A stretch of 64,000 bases of DNA. Origin: Scatophagus argus (taxonomy: Eukaryota; Chordata; Actinopteri; Scatophagidae). The stretch spans positions 8,422,519-8,486,518 of the forward strand of contig NC_058504.1 in NCBI RefSeq assembly GCF_020382885.2, in the 5' to 3' direction. Below are positions 1 through 13,290 of the stretch, in pieces. A program made the position numbers and the translations under genes. A model generated the notes under the pieces. It worked only from the letters and a program-made list of their open reading frames with translations, was not told where the DNA came from and made no database searches. Each line of letters starts with the position of its first letter. Positions within the stretch are counted from its first letter, which is position 1.

Positions 1-2389
1 CTGCCCACATGAGCAAGAACATTTGCCCTGTTGACTAGAGTAGGTGTGACTGGGATATATCGCAAAGTGCTCACATTAACAACATTTAACAGAAGAAAGC
101 AGTTGATAAGAAAGAAAATAATAAGCGGTGACCTTTTGGCTGTGTGCATATGCATGCGTGTGTTATGGGGTGTTTTTTTATAAACAAAGCGTATCAATTA
201 AAACTACACTCTTACAGTTATGACCTGATTAAAGATGGAACAGGACAGAGAAAAGGTGAGATGTGAGGAACGTGAATAAAGGCTTATCTGTCTCCTTGGA
301 CAGTGTTCATTGTTGGCTTGGACCTCTGGGGCATACCAGGTGTCTGGGCTTTGAGCTGTTGGGGGGGGGCAATGGAGTCCATGGATACACTCCCATTTCG
401 GCTACACTTTAACCAGGAGACTAACAGACTGGCTCATTATTTGGACATGGTATTAAATGGTTAGGCCTCCTGAATTGCTGATTTGTAATTGCACACACTG
501 TATATAATGCTGGGGGCTGTGAGTCTACAGAAAGATTCCACAAGATGTCCATTATAACTTTGAAGATCAACAACAAATAGCTTATGTCATCTCAGCAACA
601 AAACCTCAAGGCCTTCTGTTACTAGTAAAAACCCTGAGTTTTGCTTTGACTACAGAGACTATCAGTGTCTCACATACAGTGAATGTTTCCCATTAATCAA
701 AGTCTTTGGAGACATATTATCGAATAGCTAGACAGTGAGGCTACCACATCTCCTTGTCTGGACTTAAATGCTGTTTGCTGTCCTTGAGTGAGAGGAAAGC
801 ATGTGTGCAGACAAAGGCGTTTTGACTGTGCTGAGCTCCTGAAACAGCAGTAGCAGCACCTCCCACCTTCCCTCCCGTCATATGCAGAAAGTGCGAGTCA
901 CACAGTTTGCTGACAGAGCATGAGACATTGTGAAGCTGTTGCTGTATTCTGTTTTGGTGCCAACACTTTGAAACTAGTCCAGCGTTGCAATGTAAAACAA
1001 GTCGTGATCGAACAATTTGAAAAGCACGTTGCAATGTGCAAGACCATGAAAGAGGGAGGGTGTTGTGTCAATTTGTGAGGAGGCAGAACTCTCAGGAGCC
1101 AACATGTAACACCAGTTAACCAAACAACATTAAACATCATAAGGGTTTTAACTGCTTCTTCCTCTTTGTTGACTTGAACAGTGTTTCTAGTAGGGAAACA
1201 AGAGAGATAAGAATCAGCCTGATTTGCATTTCTGAGTTCCCCATTCTGCAACAGCATCTGTGCAAACTGTTCCCCACACACCCCGCTCTCTTCTGCTTTA
1301 CCTGCCCAGCCACAATGGAATCCAACTGTCTGTACACTTTCAATATCCTCATAATCACGATATTTAAGAGTGCAGCAGTCCCATAGCATAAGAGGGGCTA
1401 CCACGCGTGTTTATCTGCCTTAAAATGTAGAAAATTAATAAACTTTTTTTTTTACTTTTAATTGCTACCTGGTGTTGAAAATGGCAAAAGTAAGTACCAT
1501 CCTGGATTCATTACATAATACAGTTTGGGGAGCTACTTAATGACTTAAAAACAATATAGCATGACTAATCATAGCTACTGCAGTAGTATGTGTTCCTTTT
1601 GGGGGGTATTTGGTAAATAGGGACATAGTGCTTGTATAACAGGCTAAGTGGATGCAGTGAGAGCAAAACATTTGTACTGCAACAATGCAAGACCTTTCAC
1701 AGGAATTACCCTTTCAAGCTGCCTTGTAACTGGTCTGTCAGGTTAGGCCTGAACTGGTGCTATTCAGGGATCCAGTGACTACTTGTCACTCTAGATACGC
1801 ACATACAGGTACCGGTAAACACACACACACACAACACACTTACAATCAAGCCTGCTCCACAGGATTCAGAGACGGGTGTGGGGATGAGATAACTGCACAC
1901 CTGACCAGGCAATGAAAAAGACACATAGGCACAGGTTCACATAGCATGCACACACAGTAACCTCTGTGCCATAAACACATTCACTGCCAAGCCCAACCCT
2001 CTCCCTCCCACGCACCCAGGCCTCTCAATCTTTCCGTTTCTGTGCTCCCCGCGGCCAGTACTCCTCCTCCCAGACCTCCTCTCTGCTCCATCATCCGCTC
2101 TGCCTGACTCGTTCCCTAACATGTTTTCAAAGATCACAGACCCTGACCAACAGTTAATCCTACCCCAGTGACCATGATGATTATGCAAGTTTTGTTTGCC
2201 CTGCTATGAAAAGTCTTTTATCAACAAGATCACACATGGCACATCTACTTGAAAAAGATGGATCATCAAACACTGGTCCAAAGGTCTTTTGATCAGCTAA
2301 AACATGTGGTCTACAAGCCCAGTCATGCAAATCAACAAACAACTGGATTAAAAAAGTTTAAAATGAGATTACTCCTGTGTGATACTTAC
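1..2389 (-). other. Intron downstream of elf4 first coding exon
   Basis: No exon recognised on either strand. The short open frames here do not resemble any family I know and lack splice-bounded structure. The stretch follows a strong splice donor at 2389-2388 on the minus strand, so it is read as intron of the ETS-factor gene, whose remaining exons would lie before position 1. It contains a short CA run near 1821-1836 and a ten-base G run near 361-370. Confidence 0.5.
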
Positions 2390-2461
2390 CTGATTGATTT
2401 CATCCATCCCGTTGCTGGCAAATTCAAACACCAGTTCACTGGGCTGCACTGCAGTCGTCAT
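2390..2461 (-). CDS. elf4: ELF-family ETS transcription factor, first coding exon (partial, probably Elf4)
   Basis: Only the first 24 codons of the gene lie in the window. Read on the minus strand from an ATG at 2461-2459, they give a peptide containing QPSELVFEFASNGMD, close to the N-terminus of mammalian ELF4 (which has QPSDLIFEFASNGMD) and less close to ELF1 or ELF2. The exon ends at 2390 in CAG followed by GTAAGT, a consensus donor, in phase 0. ELF proteins are nuclear ETS factors binding GGAA sites; ELF4 acts in lymphoid and interferon responses. The ETS domain would be encoded beyond the left edge. ELF4 lies on Xq26 in human, which suits the Xq24-like neighbours. An elf1-like paralogue is the main alternative. 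Confidence 0.72.
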
Positions 2462-2707
2462 GGCAGTAAAGTTCAAAGGGCAGGGAGCAGCCTAAAATAT
2501 CCTGGCTACTCCTAGCTGCACGGGCTCAGCTTCACCTCACAAAATGGCTTCCCTCTCGTACTCCTGTTCTCTAGTCTGGGTGGTGGTAAAAGCTCCAAGA
2601 GAGAGACCACAAGCCGAGTTTCAGAGGAGTGCGGTGGCTCAGGTGGGAGCAGCCACGTCCCTCTCTGACACGGAGGCTTGATCCCGCTGTGCCAGGAGCA
2701 TCTACAC
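2462..2707 (-). other. elf4: elf4 5'UTR part of exon 2
   Basis: On the minus strand a pyrimidine tract, CTTCTCTCTCTTCC, ends in AG at 2709-2708, a strong acceptor. The exon would therefore start at 2707 and carry 246 nt of 5'UTR before the ATG at 2461. This implies at least one upstream non-coding exon, matching the usual ELF-gene layout in which the start codon is in the second exon. Confidence 0.55.
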
Positions 2708-3544
2708 CTGGAAGAGAGAGAAGGAGACAGGGGCTAAAGTAAGAGACATATCAGATCAGTTTAATTTCACTGAGAGACAAGAGAGGCAGGGAGGAGCGGA
2801 GATAGTACAGAGAAAGTGACCTTGCGTAAGGGGATGTAAAGACAGAGTGAACCCAGAGCTCACTATTCATGTACCAGCCCTGTACAGTTTCAGACAGGAT
2901 GTATGTATAAGCATGTTCAAAAAAAATCGACAATTTTCAGGTGAGAAATCAGGTCCGGCTAATTCCTGTCTGCCCTCCTGAGAAACCCTCATATAAACTG
3001 TTTTCTTATAGGAACTACAGGGAGGGTTCAGAGAATCAGGTTTGGAGCTGACCTTTCAAACATGGAGCACAAAATAAGAGATGTCAGACACATAATCCAT
3101 TTGGGTTAGGTGAGGGGTGGCACCTGTGTACAGCATACAAGAGGAGGACTCATCGGTAAAGATGTTCTTACGCTGATACTAATACTGCATGTAATTGGAC
3201 AGATCTGCAATATGAATAAGCAGCGGAAAGCAACATAGAAGCAAACAGAAAAGAGTACATAGCAGGTAAACTACTATTCCATCTAACGTTATCAGTCTGC
3301 CTACAGGCTACCCTGTGCCCCAGTGAGTCTGTAGGCAGACTGAAAAAGTCTCCTGTGCTCACCAAACAAATAAAAAATAATCTTAATCCAGACATCAGAG
3401 ATATGATATCAAAACATTTTGAAGTCCATTTTAATCATCATTCAGCCTTACTGCACTCTCTGAGGCTTACAAGTTAAAAATATGTATAGATACATATGTA
3501 TGTATAGATACATCAAAAAACAGCACAGCAACATCAACAGCTTA

Positions 3545-3725
3545 TTTTGTCTGATAAAGAATCTAAAAATACTGAATTTACTCTAATGCAAAACTAAGAA
3601 AAGTCTCATTTTCTCTCATTTGAGAATCTGGAACCATCAAATGCTACAGTTTCTTAAAAAATAATTTTTATCTCAATTATCACAACAGTTACCCAGTTAT
3701 TTTCTTTCTATCTACTAACTAATTA
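3545..3725. repeat. Dispersed teleost repeat copy (class unassigned)
   Basis: The stretch running from TCTGATAAAGAATC through TTTGAGAATCTGGAACC to the AT-rich end resembles a repeat I know from many fish genomes. The copy is diverged and I cannot name its class. A related tail occurs near 6.0-6.3 kb. Confidence 0.35.
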
Positions 3726-3908
3726 AAACTTTCCCCAGCTCATTGTGATTTGATCGCTAAGGCCTCTCATTTCATAGCTGACTCCACCTATGAAAGGAAG
3801 ACACAGCACAACACCATAGATCACAAGGCTTGGGGGGGCTGATATTATGATCACATGATGGCTGGGGCAGAGAGGGTCTGAACAAACCCACCCTCTACAC
3901 AGAAAAAG

Positions 3909-3933
3909 ACACACACACACACACACACACACA
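3909..3933. repeat. (AC)n microsatellite
   Basis: Uninterrupted AC dinucleotide run of about 12 units. It produces false CVCVCV-type reading frames on the minus strand. Confidence 0.9.
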
Positions 3934-5589
3934 GGCGAGTGATCACTTGGCGATGCTCTGGAACCCCCTCTGTGCTCACCCCTGGAGAGTTACTATGATC
4001 ATAGGTGGGGGGGCAAACTGGTGGCCATGTGCTTGTTAATGTGTGTCGTGTGTGTGTGTGTAGGTTGAGGTGTGTCCCAACAACCTGATACCCAAAGGCA
4101 TGTTTCAGCTCTGAAGGGCGGGAGGGGCTCATGTTGGGTTGAAGAATAAACGGACACCCCAGGGGCACAAACCCCCACCCTTCTCTTTCCCAGAAACCAA
4201 AAAGCTGGCAGCAGCAAAGAAGGAAGAGATGGCAATGTTTAGTCCCCCACCACCACCATCAAACACACACACACACACCATCCCTGCGTTTTCCACTGCT
4301 GCAGGGTGGAGTGCATTTGCTTTGAAATGCCTGTGTGGTTGACGAAGCTGCATACCAGGCCCAGTTGTATTTTGAAGGAGTCGGGGGTGGGTGGATGAGG
4401 TGGGGGTTAACAGGAGAGGAGGTGACCAAGGCAGACTGAACCTCTGGAACTTGTGGGTCACATGGACCAAACAAATTTACTCATTTTATTTATCTCGCTG
4501 TTAAGCATCCAGACAGAATAGTAACAACTTCCTGCAGTCTGGAAAACAATGTTTTGGGAGACAAAAGAAACGATGGGGAAATGGGTTAGTGTTTCACTTT
4601 TGCCAGTCCCTCTTGCTGAGTGACACAAACCATTACCTGACTCAAGCAGGAAAGAAGGGATATATTTTACGCAGCTTCCAAATGAGACGCAAAAGAAAAA
4701 AATTTGACAAGCATGTGTCTGCTTGCTAAATTAACCCTCCACTTGTAATTTCACATGGACCACACACACCCACACATTTACAGCGGATGCACTCATCTGC
4801 CCTCTGTGAAGCCAGACCAAGACACACCATGTGGGATGAGGCAGAAGCGCAGTGATCCGTATCATATGGGATCACTCTGAAGTTGCTCTGCCCAGCCTTG
4901 CTGTCTCTGCCCAGATCAGAGGAGATGCATAAAGCTAAAAAACATGAGGCGGCTCGATTCCTCTTCATAGTTATCACAAATCTGTTATATTTATGGAGCT
5001 GTCAGTGTGTACATTTCAGCTTATGAGCGTGTGGTCAGGACTCCCATGAATGTGAATAAAACATCAGCATCATCATAATCAGATGACAGGAAACAGACTG
5101 CGGGAGATCAGCTGGAATCAAGTGAGAAGTAATCAGTTAAACTTTTCTTCTCCTTTCCCGCTGTTTGTATTCATGCATCTAATTGACTTTATGTGTATGT
5201 GTGCTGTCTGCTACATCCATACTGCAATGTATTCGACTGTGTCAGTGGTTGAGTGTGTGTATTTTCTATATCCCTCCTGTCAGTGCATCATTGATCTGAA
5301 TGGTCCATTTGGAATAGTGCTAACAGCAGACAGGGAGAGCCAGCCATTAGTCAGACACAGCATGCACATTATCCCTGCACACATGACAACAGCTGCCTTG
5401 TCCCAGCACAGAGGCAGGGTTGTAACTGCGCTTACTACGTCATGAAGTGGAGAAGAGGAGGAGAACGGCGAAGGGAGGGATTTTACTGGGATGTTAGTCA
5501 ATACATAATGGCCCACAGAGCAAACAGACTGCCTGTGACTCGCTCTGGGTGGGGCCTTCTTTTGACAGCGTTTTAGTGTGGTTACGAGG

Positions 5590-5715
5590 CGGGGCACCAT
5601 GGTGGCCCAGAGGTCTACAGCACAAAATGTGCAACTGTGGTGTCCTGGCTTTGAATCCAACCAAACAGCTGCATGAGTTGCATGTCATACTCCCCCACTC
5701 TCTACTGGAGCAGAA
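5590..5715 (+). repeat. tRNA-derived SINE, degenerate
   Basis: A Pol III A-box match TGGCCCAGAGG (5603-5613) and a degraded B-box GGCTTTGAATCC (5647-5658) stand about 34 bp apart, as in a tRNA-like SINE head. They are followed by GCATGAGTTGCATGTCATAC and a C-rich segment typical of a common teleost tRNA-derived SINE body. No intact tRNA cloverleaf forms, so this is not a functional tRNA gene. Confidence 0.6.
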
Positions 5716-5874
5716 GAGGAAGCGACACTGATGTATTATCGTCTTATGAAGCTGATGCATTATCACCTTATGAAGCCGTTATGGCAGCCGTATGAGAATA
5801 TAACCAAAAACAGCCGAGCTGTGAGCCCTGAAAACCAAAACAATGAAGTGAAAGATGCTAAGATGCTCCATAAA

Positions 5875-5985
5875 TGAGAGGGGAACTGCAGAGTTGGTGA
5901 TAATTCTCTGTGGTTTCTACTTGACAGCTTGTGCAATTCAAGGATTTAAAGTTTATATTCTGTCTCATTTAAGAAACTAAATACA
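5875..5985 (+). repeat. Dispersed repeat, copy A (related to 23645-23735)
   Basis: GAGGGGAACTGCAGAGTT followed by a GATAATTCT block is repeated with differences near 23648. The two copies show a dispersed family; its class is unknown to me. Confidence 0.4.
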
Positions 5986-6009
5986 TCAAGTTTTAATAAA
6001 AACATGCAG

Positions 6010-6325
6010 CTGGCAGTCAAATCCTTGGGGTGTGCAAAATTGTGATTTGTTTGACATTTTGTAGACTTCAATACAGCAACTAACAATTATTTTCACTCTT
6101 GTTTACAACATTTTTTTCAAGTAATTGGCTAACAAATGTCACAAAATGGCGAAAAATGTTCCAAGCTGACATGTTCCAACAGCTTCTTTTTGTCCAACCA
6201 ACACGCCAAAGCAAAAGTGCTTAGAAGATGACCATAAAAATGTTCATGTTTCAGAGGTATTTGATTATCAGTCAAATCACTAATTGTTCATATTGAAAAT
6301 AATCGTCAGTTGCAGCCCTAATGAT
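6010..6325. repeat. Dispersed teleost repeat with CAGTTGCAGCCCTA end
   Basis: The end AATCGTCAGTTGCAGCCC and the preceding AATCACTAATTGTT segment resemble the terminal part of an abundant fish repeat. The copy is diverged and its class is not assigned. Confidence 0.35.
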
Positions 6326-9071
6326 GATCACCAGCACTGACAGCTGATAGTGTGGCTCCATCATGGCCCTTGCCCCTGACCATGATGCAGTGATTCTGTC
6401 CATCAATCGCTTATGCCTCTGCTGATTACAACTGTGTGTTACATGTGGGAGTCTGGTGTGCAGCAGGCTGAAGAGGACTATGAATCCAACAATGGCCTAC
6501 TCCACCCCTACAGCATGGTGACTGCCAGTCGCAATAACAACCAATTAGAGTCAGAATTCATGAACAAATGGAGCATTCCCAGAAGGCCCTACTTCCCCCG
6601 CTTTAGTCTCTTCAGCTGAGCTCATTGTTGACCATGAAAGGAGGTAATTTAAGCCAATAGAATGACTATGTAATGACTCACCCTGCATGTGGTGAGTGCA
6701 AACATTGTGAGATGCAAGAAAAAGACCAGGGCAAACTTTACTTATCAGCCATTTTCAGCTCAGGTTACAAATATGCCAATCTCTTCAGGTGACATGACAG
6801 TCTAGCAGAGTATGAGGTGGTTTACGATAAGGTAGTCCCAGGACTTAAAGATGGGTGGTGCTGGTGTCAGAGAACAGATGGTATTCCCGGTATCTGAAAT
6901 GTATTTCCCGACACAGGTATAGACAGTGCAGACATGGATGGTAAAAACTGAAACGAACAACAGATAAATCAAGAGGCTTGTGTGAAGTCGGCAAACTCCG
7001 TAGGACTCATTTAAGATGCCAGGGTTTCAAATCTGACAGAGGCAGTGATTTTGACTTACAAATGCAGAGAGACATATGTCAACACTAACATAAAGACATC
7101 TTAAATGACTCCTACAAAGGTTGAGTTTTCCCAGCCCAGCTTTGCAGAGAAACACTAAAGTGCTTGATGGCAGAAAATGCGCGGGCCTACCACTGCTGTA
7201 TTACTGAGTGGTTGTCAGCAAAGACATGCTGTTTTTGCAGGATCCTCTGGGTTCCTGTAAAGGAAATGACTCAGTGATATGAAGCTCAAGCTCATTCCTG
7301 GAGCCCTGTGATAGCCCACATTGGCATCGTGTTTCTGGTCATCATTTCTGGACAGCAGTTCCCTTTTGGGCATGCTTTAGTACAGTTGCCATTAAACTAC
7401 GCACCAGTATATAACAATAGTACTTTTGGTGCCAAGACAAACAAAATCATTTTGGCAAGTTCCCAATTGAGTTGTAGCAGCAGAGAAGGACTAGGGCTGG
7501 AAAACTGTTTTAATGAGAAGACAGTAATTAGAGAATTGCATCAACACCAGACAAAAAAACACACAGAGGTGGTTTTCACCACGGCCACAGCACTATATCA
7601 GTACAATAAGAGCTGTTTTGTGTACAGTATTTTATGTGCATTCTACGTTTTACTCACCACCCAGTCTTGCATAACACAGCATGTCTCACCATGTTTCAAA
7701 CTCCAACTCCGCTTTATTGAACTGAATAATGGAGTGCTTCACTGCAATGTTCACACCACACCACACCACGCATGTGGTGATAAAATGGCAGAAACAGGCA
7801 CAGAGGCAGGCAGGCAGAGACACTGGCTAATAGCATGCAGCTGCAGAACACAAGGCTTCAGGAACACAGACACCACACTGGGCACTGTGTCCAAGTCAGC
7901 ACTGTGTGCTGCATCTGTCTCAAAGTAGGAGACATTTGGATCTGCCATGGCACAGCCAAACAAAGACTGAGAAGAAAACGTCACCTCAAGCACAGCCTTT
8001 TAGAAGGAGAATGGAATTTAATCTCATCTCCTATGAACCTTGTACTTTTCCACTCGGGCTCAAGGCTCTAGGAGAAGGATCCATGCCTCCCTGTGACAAC
8101 AATTGTTTGTGCCAACTAACAGACTATTGATACTTTTTTTTTTTTTTTTGGCAAGATTAAACTTTGCTTTAGTTGGATAATATGGTCTGGAGAACAGGGA
8201 TGAAAGTCTCAATTTCCCCTGTGACAAAAGTTAAGAAACATCTCCAGAGATCAGATTCCACTTCTTTTTTTTTTTTTGGTAAAGCTTCATTCAAATATGT
8301 AAGAGGCTTGTTTGTTTCTCAGATGATATGCGCTTTCCCCCATCCTACATATACTCTTCTATCATGGCCTTTATCATAATGCAGCATACTAAACTTTCTT
8401 GTTTAGAAATATAAGAGTAATATCAGTGACATATTTTAAAACCTAGTAGAAAAACACCCACAACTGACCTGTGAGTCTTGCTTTCACAGGAACAGCATCA
8501 CTGAGCAGTGGGTTTCTGCAGCTTCCTGTCTGTTAAACCACACTCAGAAGAAAATTTCTTCCTCTGTGTAAGAGTGGAAAGTTCTCAACTCCCCCTCCTT
8601 CCTTTTCAAACAACATGCTAATTTTCAACATGTTATTACTCTCGTACATATAACACAGGTAGCATTTCCGATATTAATGATTTAGTTACTAGAAATACCT
8701 CCATGGGTGGAGTAAAAAACAAAAACTTTCAATAGACCTGTTTTTAGATAATGTCAAAGCTCACTGCATAATGTTTTAGCTGGTAAACTCAGCCGAAAAC
8801 GTGTTTAGAACACGAGAGTGAAAATGTCTGAATTAATGTTTTTTTTTTTTTTTTGCACACATTATATTCAAATAGCAGAGTGAGAATGTATTTCTCACAT
8901 TGTGACTTTGTCAAGCCTGCTACACTCAAGTTGTTTAATGACAGTGATGGTGAATTAAAGGATAACAATAGTGCTCTCAAAGCCACACCTGCCATTTGCA
9001 GACATCTCTCCCCCACTCTGCTGACACAAGGCGTGCAAACACAGACAGAATTACTAACCCTCCACCACTCT

Positions 9072-9101
9072 GCACACACACACACACGCACACACACACA
9101 T
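9072..9101. repeat. (CA)n microsatellite with one interruption
   Basis: CA dinucleotide run broken once by CG. Confidence 0.9.
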
Positions 9102-11039
9102 TGCTTACTTGGCCCCATGAGTTGGTTTTACAGAAATTCTCAGAACAAACTAGACAGTTCCTGTCCCGCAGTTTTCATATATAGGTCAGAACAGAAGCTG
9201 AGATTATCAGTACACAAATGTGCCTTGTGTGCAACTGAAGCACCCCACACACATTTTACACAACAGTAAGTAATTGCCACAAAGAATATACAAGCAACTC
9301 ACTGAAAATCTATCAGCTTAATTAACTTCTCTTTCTAGTTAATATGAACAAATGACTCAAATCAGAACTGCACAGGAGTCTTAAGGTGCATCTTGAATAT
9401 ATCGCCGCTGTCTTACCAGATAAATACAAAACTAGATTTAGGCCACAAAGAAGTGTATTTTTACAAATGCAGCCCATTTCTCAAAAAACTACCCCCAGTG
9501 GTCTATTTCTATTATGTGGCAACAGGCCACATGTCACAGATGGGAAGAACCAATGAAGTTGTGAAAACACCACAGGAAATTGCAGCAAAGTTTTAGAAAA
9601 GACATCTGCAGCCTTAAACATTTTGGTTCGATGTGCTGTGTGCTTCTCTAATGTCCACGAGGTTCTAAGATTTTATTAAAATGTCTGGGCTCTGTCAGTC
9701 ACCAGATATTCCAGTTGACTGGTGAAAAGCTCTAAAAATCTCAAAACTAAATGTGTAAAATTAGAAATTTTCAAATTCGGTTTATGTAGGCCACAGTCAG
9801 AGCTGGTGTGCATAATATACGTGGAAAATAGTACTTGTATCATTGTATAGCCATTGTTTTGAGTATTTCTTGGAGATTTCACTTCTATATTTGATCACAT
9901 TAGGACCTGCTTTTGAATGGACACTTCTGTGCTGTAGCCAGGACAGGTTAACGGTGTCTGGGAGGTAGGATGGCTGTTTGTACCGTTTTACTGTTCATAG
10001 CCTGCCGTGACCTTGCATCCAATGTATCTGATTCAAGATGAAAGAAAAACGTTTTACTTTGTTAAGCTCCGGGGAAGTGAAATCAGATCTGAAACTACAA
10101 CAAGAGAGACAACAAGATTTGAGCACAATAAATTCCAAAATCAATCAAGAGTTAAATAAAAAAAAGACAAGGACAAAAAACATGCAAGTCTGTACGTGTG
10201 TGGCAGTTGCCTCATGCTGGCCTGCTGATTCCTTTCTTGCAGACATATTTGAAATGCTTCATTCCGACTCTGCAGCTGTTTTGGCTGGTCTGAATGAGAA
10301 ATTTGATGCATGCCTAGACTGTAAAAGCTAAATTCTCTCTTTTAATACAGAAAGCAATCCTCAGACAGGCCTATGATAGCGTGTGTAGTGATCCAGTGTA
10401 TAGAATCACCTCTCTGAGAAGGTGCTACATGCTGTGGTTGCTTCTGAAATAGCCTATTTACACACCAATCTCTGATGTGTTTACATACATACATACCACT
10501 ACCAACATGTCACAGCACAGATATACTGGCAGAAGCAAGAGAGGTTATCATTCCCAGGAAAATACAAACCAAGCTTGAATTAAAGCAAGGTGAAGGATGA
10601 CATTCCCGATTCCTGCTTAAACAGGAACGCAGCGTGCCAATTCTACCACTGATAGCAGCCATCAGATTACGTAATTGTCCATAACAGCTAATTTGCTCAA
10701 AGAGAGAAATCAAATTTTGAGCTTAGGTACTGTATGAACTTAGTCAAAATACTTTCGACACCAGCCTTGCAACAAACCATTAGGTATGTGTTCTGAGGGA
10801 GCACTGAAATCTCAGGACTTCAAGTATGAGTCAAGGCTGGGAACAGGGGACCCGGCTGTTGCAGAGGAGTCTGCATACCAAACAGGTCTGGACACAAGCA
10901 GGCTGATGTGTCCACCCATAGTCAGGCATGCAACAGACAGCGCGCCTCGAGAGGGAACAAAATCGAACAGAGATGAAGTAATCTCAATTTTCTCTGACTT
11001 GTCAGAAACTTTGTGGTTCAGCTTTTCATAAAGCTCAGC

Positions 11040-11270
11040 ATAAAGCCTGTTAAAAGGTGTCAACAGCTAGCCTAGCTCTGTCCAAAGACAAAAAAATCTG
11101 GAGGTGCTCCCCGCAATCATGTACAATTATAGAGAGAACACTGCTAAGCAATGCTAACCAGTCGTACGTAGCTTCACATTTCATACATCAGTCATCTAAG
11201 CCTTGGCAAGACAGCAAAGAAGTAGATTTCTAAAAATGTCAAACTATTCCTTTAAATCCATCCAAACATT
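11040..11270. repeat. Dispersed repeat fragment related to 12880-13290
   Basis: Carries CAACAGCTAGCCTAGCTCTG near its left end and a TCAAACTATTCCTTTAAATC end, both typical of the same teleost repeat family. No coding capacity is seen. Confidence 0.4.
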
Positions 11271-12879
11271 GTTGTGTTTTCTCAAACTGTCACAGTGTAC
11301 TGCATTTTTATGCATAACGTACAGTAAGGTTAAAACACTAACACAAACGAATTTGCCGCTTTAGCAAAGCTGCAGCAAAGATTCCTGCAGCTCAAGCTTC
11401 GGTTTAACAGCTAATAACAACTAAATCAGCTCTTCTCAACTGATCCCTCCATAAAGCCTCACTGATAGGACCGCTCACACTCAGACAGCTTAGCCCCCTT
11501 CAAGAGAGCTTATCTGATTTCACACAATTGGATACTGGATCAGTGTGGAATTAGGTATCACCGGCCAATGTTTCTATCTAATCTTGGAGCCAGTAAGTGT
11601 GTGTGCCCCATTCCTGGGTCTGTGAACAGAAGTGCTGAGTCACTACATTTCATGATGTCAGATGCACACTTCAAATGGGGACAAAAATTGTTATGCCATG
11701 TGACTCAAGTAACAATCCTAAACTACAACTCATAAAGACATGATGAATGTTTGGATTGCATGCTTTAGGTATTACAACATTATCTGCTCCTCTCTTGCGT
11801 CTCTTGATCTTGTCATCCTAACATGTTTTCCTCAACTGCTGTGCACTAGTAATAATGTAAAAGTTTAGACTTCTGTGCTAACACCAAAAACTATCATTTA
11901 GATCATATGTTTCAGGTGCTGCAAACAACAATCAAAGGTTCATTTCACCTATTTGGAGATGTGTTTGGAACGTGTGCAGGAAACAGAAGGACAGTCTGCC
12001 AGCACGGTCAATATTTGAGAAGGCTTTATGAAATACACTTGTTTATGATATAGTCAGGTGATGAGGAAGGTGCAGCATGGGTGCAGAGATGAGGACAATT
12101 AACTACCTGACTAAAAGTACGGCCATGCTTAATCTAGTTATATAACAAAATATTTACATGTTAGTGTTTAACCACACTGAGGATTGGTAAGAATTATATG
12201 TGGGAAGTAGAAGATCATATTAGTTTAATAAAAATGTCTCTAAATCTATTAGTTTTTCAGAATGACATGTACATTAACGACAGGCTTATGTATATGCTTG
12301 CTTCAGTGCTACTTTGAAGAAAAAAAGAGGCTTGACAATCAGTCTCCCAAGGGTCTGGGGATATGTTCCTCTGACGAGAATCACAATGCTAAAAACGCAA
12401 AGGTAAACAAGGAGTGGCTGTTGCTTAGGAACAAGCAGAGAGAGAGGGCTTGTAAAGCAGCAGGCTCTGTGGTACAAGAAAGAGAGAGACGGTGGGCCTC
12501 ATTCAGCTCAGCAAAGGCCCAGTGTGTCTGCAAGGACACATGTTGATGACCAAGCATAAACAGACGACCAAATGGATTTTCAGACTGCTTCTGCCTGTGT
12601 AGTGAACTGCTCTTACTGGATGAATAAAAGATGAAGTAAAAAATTCTTGTACAAGCAAGGACATTGTGACTCACAGAGAAAATGGAAGATTATGTTCTTC
12701 TTCACACCACCGGTACTATTGCAAAATTATAGCCTACAGTTATGAGGTTGACAATAGTCTCAGAAACACACTGCCAGATATTTTTAACAAAACGGTGATG
12801 TGATGTGAACGTAACTACACTGACGAGAAACATTCTTGACAGTGTTGGTCACTCTCCTGCCTGGACGGTAGAAATTAAA

Positions 12880-13290
12880 GGAAACAGTTAGCCTAGCTTA
12901 ACAGATAGTGTGGAAATAGGCTAACAGCTAGCCTGACTATGGACAGAGATAAAATGTCTGACCACTAGCAAACCTAACTCTCACTAATTAACATGTCATA
13001 TCTTGTTTGTTTAAGTTGTGCCGAAGAAATTGTACAGGAAATAACCCCCTGTAAAACTGCAACATTTTGTTTTTACAGCTTTCAGTTTTTGATTAATTAA
13101 ACAAACAAGATATAATGTGTTACTTGGTGAACTTGGAGGAAGTGGTAGGTGGATTCTCTAACCTTTGGACAGTGCCAAGCTACATGTTTACCCCTGTGTC
13201 AAGCCTTTATGCTAAAGCAAGCTAATTGGCTATGGCCTCATATTTAACAGACAGATATGAGAGCGGTATAAATCTTCTGATCCAACCCCC
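12880..13290. repeat. Inverted-repeat-bearing dispersed element
   Basis: Contains the AGTTAGCCTAGCTTAACAG / GCTAACAGCTAGCC motif and the end segment ATGAGAGCGGTATAAATCTTC, both seen in a common teleost repeat. Inside are two 25-bp arms, 12989-13013 and 13098-13122, complementary at about 22 of 25 positions. A related fragment carrying the CAACAGCTAGCCTAGCTCTG motif lies at about 11040-11270. It may be a non-autonomous DNA transposon; the family is not assigned. Confidence 0.5.

Noticed and set aside
3723-4474. Overlapping cysteine/valine- and proline-rich frames (minus)
   Set aside because: Microsatellite and G/C-run artefacts; no splice structure and no homology.
5590-5665. Possible tRNA gene near 5.6 kb
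   Set aside because: A- and B-box-like motifs exist, but no acceptor stem or anticodon arm pairs; interpreted as a SINE head.
7308-7928. 206-codon open frame in the long intron (plus)
   Set aside because: No recognisable domain and mixed low-complexity content; probably chance.
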